NCBI GenBank assembly: GCA_039555135.1
Contig: CP114179.1
Span: forward strand, 4,464,001-4,528,000
DNA length: 64,000 nt
Source of the DNA: Phycisphaeraceae bacterium D3-23
GTDB taxonomy: Bacteria; Planctomycetota; Phycisphaerae; Phycisphaerales; Phycisphaeraceae
Direction of reading: 5' to 3'
The notes under the pieces were generated by a model. The model was not told the origin of the DNA. It worked only from the letters and a program-made list of their open reading frames with translations, and did no database searches. The position numbers and the translations under genes were made by a program. Shown here one piece after another: positions 45,093-52,606 of this stretch; the first letter of the stretch is position 1; every line of letters begins with the position of its first letter.

Positions 45093-47276
45093 ATGGCATC
45101 CAAGCCGAACCCCGCTATTGAGCCCCCGGAACGCGTCAGCCCGGGGTCGTCTGTGACGCTGCTGCCGGGGGTCGGCCCGGCCCGCGCGGCGGCGCTCCAT
45201 CGGCTGGGCATCCAGACCCTCGCGGACCTGCTGCGCCACCGCCCGACGCGCTACGAGAAGCTCGACGCCGAGGGGCGGATCGCGGACCTGCCGGTGTTTG
45301 AAGATGTCGTCGCCACGGCGCGCGGGACGCTCAATGCGGTGCGCTGGGTCCCCGCGCAGGGCCGGGGCAAGAAGGGACGGTTCCAGGCCACGCTCGAAGA
45401 CGACTCGGGCACGCTCGCCCTGGTCTGGTTCCACGCGGGCTACCTCCGCGACACGCTACACGCCGGGCAGATGCTCCGCGTGCAGGGCAAGGTCAAACGC
45501 TTCGATGGCTATCCGCAGATGGTCAACCCCAAGTGGGAAAAACTAAAGGGTGAAGACGACACGCCGGTGCAGGGCGACCGCCTGCGGCCGGTCTACCCCT
45601 CGACCGAAGGGCTGCCCAGCCACGCGATCGAGAAGCTCGTGTACGAAGCGCTCGACCGCGTCCTGCCCGGCATGGTCGACCCGCTGCCCGAATCACTCAC
45701 CCAGGCGCACAACCTGCTGCCGCTCGCCGAAGCGTTCGAGAAGCTGCATCGGCCGACGGAGCCCGATGGCCACAAGGAGGCCCGGCGTCGCCTGGCGTAC
45801 AACGAGTTGCTGCTGCTCCAACTCGGCATCGCGATGAAACGCGCCTACGTCGCCAAACGCCAGGCGGCACCCACGCTCACTCACAACGACGCGATCGACC
45901 AGCGCATCCGCAAGCGTTTCCCGTTCGAGTTGACGCCGTCTCAGGACAAGGTCATCGCCGAGGTCGCTGCCGACCTCGTCACCGAGACGCCGATGAATCG
46001 GCTGGTGCAGGGGGACGTCGGCTCGGGCAAGACAGTGGTCGCGCTCTACGCGATGCTGCTCGCGGTCAGCGGCCGCAAACAGGCGGCGATGATGGCACCG
46101 ACCGAGCTCTTAGCCGAGCAGCACTTCCGATCGATCAGTGACCTGCTGGAAGGTTCGGATGTCACGGTCCGGCTGCTCACCGGCGGGGCGTCCACGTCGC
46201 GTTCCAAGGCACGCAAGGCACTGCTCGCCGAGATCGCGGACGGCAGCGCCGACATCGTGGTCGGTACGCAGGCGCTGGTCACCGATGCGGTCGTGTTCAA
46301 AGACCTCGGCGTTGCGGTGGTCGATGAGCAGCACCGCTTCGGCGTCATGCAGCGCGCCCGCCTGCGCTCGGCGGGTGAAACCACCGACGACGGCAGGCTG
46401 CGCGTCCCGCACCACCTGGTGATGACCGCGACGCCGATCCCGCGCACGCTGTCGCTCACGATCTTTGGCGACCTGGACGTCTCGACTATCACCGGCAAGC
46501 CGCCGGGCCGGGTGCCCATCGAGAGCCGCGTCGTCGCCGAGTTCCAGACCGAAACGGTCTATGAGTACCTCTCCACCCGGCTTGAGCGCGGCGAGCAGGC
46601 ATACATCGTCGTGCCCGCGATCGATGGGCCCGGTGATGACGACGACGCGGCGGGTGGGACGGCACTTAAGAGCGTGGCCGAACACGCCAAGCTGCTGCGC
46701 GAGAAGCTGGGCAGCACCTACGAAGTCGCGGAGGTGCACGGCCGGCTGTCGCGCGACGAGCGTGAGCATGTCATGGAGCGGTTTCGTGACGGCAGCGCGC
46801 ACGTGCTGGTGGCGACGACCGTGATCGAGGTCGGGGTCGATGTGCCCAACGCGAGTGTTATGGTCATCGAGCACGCCGAGCGGTTTGGGCTCGCGCAGCT
46901 CCACCAGTTGCGCGGCCGGATCGGGCGCGGAGCGTCGGAGCGCGTCCCGCTGTGCGTGTTTGTGGCCGAGCCGACCACGGACGACGCGATCGACAGGATC
47001 AACGCGATCGCGGCAACGAACGACGGGTTCAAGATCGCGGAGGAAGACTTGCGTATCCGCGGGATGGGGGAGTTCTTCGGAACCAAACAGTCCGGGATGC
47101 CGCCGCTGCGCGTCGCGGATATCCCGGGGGACTTGGACCTGCTTCAGCTCGCGCGCCTCGATGCGCAGCGACTCATTGAAACGGACTGGCTGCTAAAGCA
47201 GCCAGTCCATGGGTTACTGCGTCGGGTATTGCTGCACCAGTACGGCGAGTCGCTTGGGTTGATCGACGTCGGCTAG
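45093..47276 (+). CDS. recG: ATP-dependent DNA helicase RecG
   Basis: Remodels stalled replication forks and Holliday junctions. The 727-residue protein has the N-terminal wedge domain, Walker A GDVGSGKTVVA near residue 310, the DEQH motif (VVDEQHRFG), TATPIPRTL, and the C-terminal motif VI QLRGRIGRGA. The length and order are typical. A 26-bp perfect palindrome with a two-base centre lies in the last 100 bases of the gene at 47183-47208. It is divergent from the GntR gene with a 55-base gap. Confidence 0.96.
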   Translation: MASKPNPAIEPPERVSPGSSVTLLPGVGPARAAALHRLGIQTLADLLRHRPTRYEKLDAEGRIADLPVFEDVVATARGTLNAVRWVPAQGRGKKGRFQATLEDDSGTLALVWFHAGYLRDTLHAGQMLRVQGKVKRFDGYPQMVNPKWEKLKGEDDTPVQGDRLRPVYPSTEGLPSHAIEKLVYEALDRVLPGMVDPLPESLTQAHNLLPLAEAFEKLHRPTEPDGHKEARRRLAYNELLLLQLGIAMKRAYVAKRQAAPTLTHNDAIDQRIRKRFPFELTPSQDKVIAEVAADLVTETPMNRLVQGDVGSGKTVVALYAMLLAVSGRKQAAMMAPTELLAEQHFRSISDLLEGSDVTVRLLTGGASTSRSKARKALLAEIADGSADIVVGTQALVTDAVVFKDLGVAVVDEQHRFGVMQRARLRSAGETTDDGRLRVPHHLVMTATPIPRTLSLTIFGDLDVSTITGKPPGRVPIESRVVAEFQTETVYEYLSTRLERGEQAYIVVPAIDGPGDDDDAAGGTALKSVAEHAKLLREKLGSTYEVAEVHGRLSRDEREHVMERFRDGSAHVLVATTVIEVGVDVPNASVMVIEHAERFGLAQLHQLRGRIGRGASERVPLCVFVAEPTTDDAIDRINAIAATNDGFKIAEEDLRIRGMGEFFGTKQSGMPPLRVADIPGDLDLLQLARLDAQRLIETDWLLKQPVHGLLRRVLLHQYGESLGLIDVG
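47183..47208. repeat. Perfect 26-bp palindrome inside recG
   Basis: Two 12-bp arms around an AA centre, in the coding region near the C-terminus (TDWLLKQPVH). Not seen elsewhere in the gene. Confidence 0.85.
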
Positions 47277-47287
47277 ACACGATCGGC

Positions 47288-48820
47288 CTAGAACGGTGCG
47301 GTGATCTGGATGCGGCCGACGACCAGGCCGTCTTCGCCGCGCCAGAGCTGCATCTTCATCAAGCTGTACTGGTCGAGCATCTGGATCATCTCGCCCAGCT
47401 CGCCGCCGACGACGGGGACGTCGATCCCCAGGGCCGGGCCTTCGTCTTCGATGAAGCTGCGCCAGGTCCGGAGCAGGTCCGCGAAGCCGTCGGGCCGGAC
47501 GGTGACGGCGAGGATCGGCGTCTGGGCAAGTTCATGCACCGGGCCTTCGAGCCGCATCTGGAACGGCTCGCCCGCGCGCTCGGCGTCGATGCACTGCTGG
47601 AAGAACAGCTCCTGCGTGCAGACGACGTAGTAGTCGCCGACCCGGCCGTAGACGACCTGCATCGCTTCGAGCTCGGGCCAGCCCGACTGCTGGGCGAGCG
47701 GCTTGCCGATCTGCGCGACGCGGTAGGTCGTGTCTTCGTAGGTATTGCGTTCGAAGCGGATCGGATCGACACCCCACTGCGCCGTCGCGAGGTTCGCGAG
47801 CAGCATGGTCTTGTCCATCATCCCGGTAAGGTCGTTGGTCACCAGCACGTCGTCCATCTTCACCGCGAGCCCAACGACGGGGATGTCCAGGCCGACGGCC
47901 GGATCGACGTCGTCGCCATCGACCGAGCCCATGAACAGGACGGTCGGCGTGCCGAGCTTAGGCAGGATGTCTTCGGTGAAGGATGCGGGCGCGGCGAGCA
48001 TGTTCAGCCCGGCCATCAGCTCGGGCTGGTCCGCACCGTCGGGCGCCACGAGGTTGAACGTCGCGGCGGCAAGCGTCGCCGCGGGCAGCGGGCCGAAGTC
48101 TGCGACCTCGGTCTCGCCGAGCATGCTCAACAGGTCCTCGAACCCGGCGGACTTGCCGAAGTACGCGACGTCCATGCCGTTGCCCACGCGGGTCACACCC
48201 ATCGCGTGAGACTCTTCTTCGCCGGCCGCGACGTACATCGTGACCGTGCGCTCGACCGGCAGCAGCCCGGTCCAGTGCGCGTAGCCCGCAGTGTCGGCGA
48301 GGGAGGAGGCGTCCCCGAGGTCGGCGAGGACGACCCGCATGTAGTCGAGGGCCTGGATGTCGCAGAGCCCGACCCAGCCGTCGGTGATCGCGATGCAACC
48401 GCCGCCGTCAGCCGTGCGGTAGAGCGTCGCGTCGCCGATGTTTTCGATCGCTTCAAGGAAAAGCCGGCCGCGCGCAAATGCCGCGTCGTCGTTGGCGACC
48501 TGCGTAAACACGACACCCTGGCTGTTCTCCTGCGCCCGCGGGCCGAAGAGTACGACGTCCCCGCCGAAGTAGGTGGCGAGGAAGGTGTCCATGTCCATGT
48601 CGAGCAGCGTGAGCAGGCCTTGCCACTGCGGCGAGTCTTCGACTTCGGCGAGCATCTCCTCGCCGCGCGGGCCTTCGGTCAGCGCGCCCAGCCAGTCGTT
48701 GAAGCCGTCGATGTGGACGTAGACCTGCGTGTCGGCGGGGGCGAGCTCGGCCGGTGCCTGCGCAGCGGCGGGCGACGCAAGGGCGGCGAGCAGCACGATG
48801 GGAAGCAGTAGGCGTTTCAT
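47288..48820 (-). CDS. Secreted protein of unknown function (DUF3352-like)
   Basis: A 510-residue exported protein: clear signal (LLLPIVLLAALASPAAAQA) and a soluble domain with many Asp/Glu and short beta segments. Features such as the opening APADTQVYVHIDGFNDWL recall planctomycete DUF3352 proteins, but I cannot confirm this. No catalytic motif seen. It follows an anti-sigma-like gene by 78 bases on the same strand, so it may be under that sigma factor. Confidence 0.7.
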   Translation of the reverse strand: MKRLLLPIVLLAALASPAAAQAPAELAPADTQVYVHIDGFNDWLGALTEGPRGEEMLAEVEDSPQWQGLLTLLDMDMDTFLATYFGGDVVLFGPRAQENSQGVVFTQVANDDAAFARGRLFLEAIENIGDATLYRTADGGGCIAITDGWVGLCDIQALDYMRVVLADLGDASSLADTAGYAHWTGLLPVERTVTMYVAAGEEESHAMGVTRVGNGMDVAYFGKSAGFEDLLSMLGETEVADFGPLPAATLAAATFNLVAPDGADQPELMAGLNMLAAPASFTEDILPKLGTPTVLFMGSVDGDDVDPAVGLDIPVVGLAVKMDDVLVTNDLTGMMDKTMLLANLATAQWGVDPIRFERNTYEDTTYRVAQIGKPLAQQSGWPELEAMQVVYGRVGDYYVVCTQELFFQQCIDAERAGEPFQMRLEGPVHELAQTPILAVTVRPDGFADLLRTWRSFIEDEGPALGIDVPVVGGELGEMIQMLDQYSLMKMQLWRGEDGLVVGRIQITAPF

Positions 48821-48898
48821 GATCTAACTCCGGAAAACGGATTGGTGGAATGTGGCTCGGGCGTGATTGCGTACCGCGATCGGGCGCGTAGGTTGCAG

Positions 48899-49516
48899 CT
48901 ACCCGCGCGGCCGATCTCGGCGGGGCGGCAAGACCTCGGCCGGGTCGGGCACGGGGTTGGCGATCCCCTGCGTGAGTGATTTGAGCGTCAGCTGGTCGCT
49001 GGTGTCGCTGATCGTCTTGGGGAAGGAAGCGGCGGGCCGGCTGAAGGTCGACGAGGTGTCGGCGATCAGCGTGCCAAGCTGGAGCGACTGGGCCAGGGCA
49101 CGGCGTTCGGCCTCGGTGCGAGGGGTTTGCAGCGGCGCGGGCACATCGGTTTCGCCCGTGTTGTTGTCCGCGTCAGGCGACTCGACCGCGAGTTTGGGCG
49201 ATGGTGTGGGCTGCTCGGCGATCGGTGTCGGGTCGGCCGTGTTGCCGTGACTGAAGAACACCGCCCAGCAAACCGCCCCGACGAGCAGCACCGCCGCGGC
49301 CGCAACGAGCGGGGCCCAGCCGATGCGCGCGAGCACAGGCGGCACGGCTGACGTCTCTTCCGCACGATCCAATACGCCGCGCACAAACACATCTCCACTC
49401 GCGGCGATATCGGCGTCGGGCTGGCGCAGGGTCTCCACCCACCGGCGCTCGAAGGCGTCCAACGGCTCCACCTGCTCAGCCGACACGTTGTTGTTTTTCC
49501 GTTGCGATTCGCTCAT
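48899..49516 (-). CDS. Anti-sigma-like membrane protein
   Basis: A 205-residue protein with a short N-terminal cytoplasmic part (about residues 1-68), one hydrophobic helix (about 69-90) and a Pro/Thr-rich extracytoplasmic tail. Its start overlaps the sigma factor stop by four bases, the layout of sigma/anti-sigma pairs. A zinc-binding HxxxCxxC motif is not present, so it is not a ZAS-type anti-sigma factor. Regulatory role is inferred from position. Confidence 0.65.
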   Translation of the reverse strand: MSESQRKNNNVSAEQVEPLDAFERRWVETLRQPDADIAASGDVFVRGVLDRAEETSAVPPVLARIGWAPLVAAAAVLLVGAVCWAVFFSHGNTADPTPIAEQPTPSPKLAVESPDADNNTGETDVPAPLQTPRTEAERRALAQSLQLGTLIADTSSTFSRPAASFPKTISDTSDQLTLKSLTQGIANPVPDPAEVLPPRRDRPRG

Positions 49517-50184
49517 GGCATCACGTCCTTCTCGCGCGGCTCGAGCAGCTCGCGCATCCGTTTGCGCCCGCGGTGCAGGTGGCTCTTCACCGTGCCCACG
49601 GGCATGTCCAGTGCTTTCCCGATTTCATCCAGCGGCATCGACTGCTGGTAGTGCATCACAATGGCTAACCGCTGGGGCTCGCTCAACCGTTGCAGCGCCG
49701 CAGCGAGGAGCTCGCTGCTCAGCACCGCGCGTTCGGCCCGCTCGGTCTCCACCGGCGGGGCGAGGGCCTTGGGGTCTTCGAGCCGGACCGTCTCAACACC
49801 CGCCACGCCGCGCCGACGCTTCGCTTTTTGGCCGTGGTTGATCGACAGACGCCTGGCGATCGTCAGCAGCCAGGTCCGCATCGGGTACTTCGGATCGAAA
49901 CGGTGCGCGTACTTCAGTGCCCGGACGAAGGTCTCCTGCGACAGGTCCTCGGCCGCGTCCCGGTCGAAGCAGACCTTCCGCAGGAACCCACGCACCATCG
50001 CGTGGTACCGGCGGATCAGCTCGCCGCCGGCGGCACGGTCGCCCGACGCGATCCGCCGGGCCAGCGCGCCGTCGTCACACCCGGCGACGTCGGACCCGTC
50101 GGCCGAGCCGTCCAGCGCAGGCACGTTCGTCGCGGGGAGGGCGGTCACGTCCTCATCTACCGATTTCTCGCCGGGCGGTTGCAT
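49513..50184 (-). CDS. RNA polymerase sigma factor, ECF type
   Basis: A 223-residue sigma70 group 4 factor. Region 2 is visible with EDLSQETFVRALKYAHRFD and YPMRTWLLTIARRLSINH, and region 4 with LPLDEIGKALDMPVGTVKSHLHRGRKRM. A disordered N-terminus of about 40 residues comes first. It is co-translated with the anti-sigma-like protein. Target promoters not known. Confidence 0.92.
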   Translation of the reverse strand: MQPPGEKSVDEDVTALPATNVPALDGSADGSDVAGCDDGALARRIASGDRAAGGELIRRYHAMVRGFLRKVCFDRDAAEDLSQETFVRALKYAHRFDPKYPMRTWLLTIARRLSINHGQKAKRRRGVAGVETVRLEDPKALAPPVETERAERAVLSSELLAAALQRLSEPQRLAIVMHYQQSMPLDEIGKALDMPVGTVKSHLHRGRKRMRELLEPREKDVMP

Positions 50185-50265
50185 GATTGCAGCGTAACCG
50201 ACACGCTTGGGGGGCGTTTGAGCTGCTTCAATCGCTACATCCGCTCCAGCCCTCTAGCCGCACCG

Positions 50266-50781
50266 CTACGCGGTGCCGGTCCCCCTCAGCCCCGGCCCGG
50301 GCTTGGGCGGACGGTTCGCCGGGCCACGGCGGGCCTTGAAGAAGGTCCGCAGCACCTCCGCGCACTCGTCCGCCAGCACGCCCCCGGCCCACTGCACCCG
50401 GTGGTTAAACGCCTCGGTATCCAGCAGGTGATGCAGCGTCTCGACACAGCCCATCTTCGGGTCGGTCGCGCCGTACACCACCGCCTCCAGACGGCTGTTC
50501 ACCAGCGCCCCTGCGCACATCGGGCACGGCTCCAGCGTCACCGCCAGCCGGCAGCCGTCCAGCCGCCACGTCCCGAGCTTCCCCGCAGCGATCCGCAGCG
50601 CGAGCACCTCGGCGTGGGCGGTGGGGTCGGCCTCGGTCTCCCGCAGGTTGTACGCCGACGCCAGCACCTCTTCGCCCCGGTACACCACCGCGCCGACGGG
50701 TACTTCGCCCCGCTTGGCCGCGAGCCCTGCCTGCTCAAGGGCCAGCCGCATCATCGCGATGTCCGTGTCCGTCGGCTCCAT
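50266..50781 (-). CDS. tadA: tRNA-specific adenosine deaminase
   Basis: Turns the wobble adenosine of tRNA-Arg(ACG) into inosine. The 171-residue zinc enzyme has the HAE catalytic motif (PTAHAEVLAL) and the PCPMCAGAL zinc ligands. The ATG at 50781 gives the normal length; the longer frame runs into the divergent fumC promoter region. A proline-rich C-terminal tail is a small extra. Essential in most bacteria. Confidence 0.95.
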   Translation of the reverse strand: MEPTDTDIAMMRLALEQAGLAAKRGEVPVGAVVYRGEEVLASAYNLRETEADPTAHAEVLALRIAAGKLGTWRLDGCRLAVTLEPCPMCAGALVNSRLEAVVYGATDPKMGCVETLHHLLDTEAFNHRVQWAGGVLADECAEVLRTFFKARRGPANRPPKPGPGLRGTGTA

Positions 50782-50959
50782 GCCGGGCAGTGTAGAGCAC
50801 CCTCCCCGCGTCGTGCCATCGCGTGTGCGGATAGCCGCCGCGTCACATGCGGCGGGGCCCCCAGATCTCACGTGTTCCGGGGACCACAACGCCCCTGCGC
50901 TGTGGTATCGTGCGTGGTTCCGAATCCCTCGCAATACCCACCAAAACCCCGAGCCCGCC

Positions 50960-52393
50960 ATGCCCGACACTCCCGGCCAAACCCGCATCGAAAAAGACTC
51001 CATGGGCGAGATGCCCGTCCCCGCCGATGCGCTCTACGGCGCGAGCACCGCCCGGGCCGTCGCCAACTTCCCGATCGCCAATAGACCCCTTCCGGGGGCC
51101 GTGATCCACGCGTTTGGCCACCTTAAGGCCGCCTGCGCAAAGGCCAACAAGGACTTGGGCAAGCTCGACGCCAAGCTCGCCGACGCCATCATCGCCGCCG
51201 CGGATGAAGTCGCCCAGGGCAAGCACGACGCGCACTTCCCCGTGGATGTGTACCAGACCGGCTCCGGTACCAGCACCAACATGAACGCCAACGAGGTCAT
51301 CGCCACCCTCGCCAACCGCCGTTTAGCGGGCGGCCCGAAGGGCCCCGCGTCGGACAACAAGGTCCACCCCAACGACCACGTCAACATGGGGCAATCCAGC
51401 AACGACACCTTCCCGACGGCGATGTGTATAGCGGCGACAGTTGCCCTTGACTTTGAGCTTGCACCTGCCGTTGACCGGATGCGTGAATCTTTGTCTGCAA
51501 AAGCCAAAGAATGGGATGCGATCATTAAGACTGGTCGTACACACCTGATGGATGCAACGCCGATACGTATGGGACAAGTCTTTGCAGGATTTGCTGCGGA
51601 GCTGAAGTCAGGGTCTCAACATGTCGGCTATGCGCAAAATGAGATATCGCGCACGATGCCGATCGGCGGTACAGCAGTTGGTACTGGGATTAATGCTCAC
51701 CCCGAGTTTGCGAAACGTGTTTGTGAAACTCTAAAAGAAAAGTTCCCGAAAATTGTTACGCCATTCATCGAAGCGGAGGATCACGTTGAGGCACAAGCAG
51801 GTAAGAGTGCTTTTGTAACGGCTCACGGACAGCTAAAAGCCGTTGCGGTTGCGCTAAGCAAGATCGCCAACGACATCCGCCACCTCGGCAGTGGCCCGCG
51901 CTGCGGGATCGGGGAACTCATCCTCCCCGCGATCCAGCCGGGGTCGTCCATCATGCCCGGCAAGGTCAACCCCGTCGTCTGCGAGTCCGTCATGCAGGTC
52001 TGCTGCCGGGTCGTCGGCAACGACGCGACGGTCACCATGGCCGGCATGGGCGGCGTCGGATCGATCTTCGAGCTCAACGTCGCGATGCCCGTCATGATCG
52101 ACGCGTTCCTCGAATCGGTCACGCTGCTCTCGAACGTCTGCAATGTTTTCGTCGATAAGCTGCTCGTCGGCCTCGAGGTCAACGAAGAACGCTGCGCCGA
52201 ACTACTCGACGCCTCGCTCATGACCATCACCGCGCTCGCCCCCGAGATCGGCTACGACAAGTGCAGCGCCCTGGCCAAGCAGGCCCACAAAGAAGGCAAG
52301 ACCATCAAGCAGATCGTCAGCGAACAGAACCTCATGCCCGAAGAACGCCTCAACGAGCTGATGGACTACGACAGCATGACCCGGCCGGGGTAA
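50960..52393 (+). CDS. fumC: Fumarate hydratase, class II
   Basis: Interconverts fumarate and malate without an iron-sulfur cluster. The 477-residue protein has GSGTSTNMN near residue 105, GRTHLMDATPI near residue 195, and the signature GSSIMPGKVNPV near residue 330. Start at 50960 fits the family (MPDTPGQTRIEKDSMG). About residues 154-297 are coded by distinctly AT-richer DNA with A/T third positions, unlike both ends of the gene. The reading frame is intact throughout. It is divergent to tadA with a 178-base gap. Confidence 0.95.
   Translation: MPDTPGQTRIEKDSMGEMPVPADALYGASTARAVANFPIANRPLPGAVIHAFGHLKAACAKANKDLGKLDAKLADAIIAAADEVAQGKHDAHFPVDVYQTGSGTSTNMNANEVIATLANRRLAGGPKGPASDNKVHPNDHVNMGQSSNDTFPTAMCIAATVALDFELAPAVDRMRESLSAKAKEWDAIIKTGRTHLMDATPIRMGQVFAGFAAELKSGSQHVGYAQNEISRTMPIGGTAVGTGINAHPEFAKRVCETLKEKFPKIVTPFIEAEDHVEAQAGKSAFVTAHGQLKAVAVALSKIANDIRHLGSGPRCGIGELILPAIQPGSSIMPGKVNPVVCESVMQVCCRVVGNDATVTMAGMGGVGSIFELNVAMPVMIDAFLESVTLLSNVCNVFVDKLLVGLEVNEERCAELLDASLMTITALAPEIGYDKCSALAKQAHKEGKTIKQIVSEQNLMPEERLNELMDYDSMTRPG
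51421..51855 (+). other. AT-rich mosaic segment inside fumC
   Basis: From about 51421 to 51855 codons turn to A/T-ending forms (GCA, GTT, AAA, CTA, ATT), while codons before 51415 and after 51860 end mostly in C or G. The protein stays homologous to fumarases across both borders. This looks like replacement of an internal gene piece by DNA from a lower-GC relative, or codon optimisation pressure; borders are approximate. Confidence 0.75.
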
Positions 52394-52468
52394 GGTGAGT
52401 TGCGTCTCCCATCCGGTATAGCGGGCGATGCGACGCGTCCTGCGGCCTTGCTTACCCGATCCGCCCTC

Positions 52469-52489
52469 GCGGGACGTTGCGAGTCCCGC
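52469..52489 (+). terminator. Hairpin after fumC
   Basis: GCGGGAC-GTTGCGA-GTCCCGC, 76 bases after the fumC stop. No T run, so a weak candidate for an mRNA end. The rest of the 213-base gap contains no gene. Confidence 0.35.
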
Positions 52490-52606
52490 TGAACACGATC
52501 GCTTGCCAACCCGCCGTTTTCGGGTACCTTTTAGGAGTGGTGGGGTTTCGCTGCCGCTGCATGTCTTTTCCGACTCGCTGTTCTGCGCCTCGCTTGGGGA
52601 TCCTGC

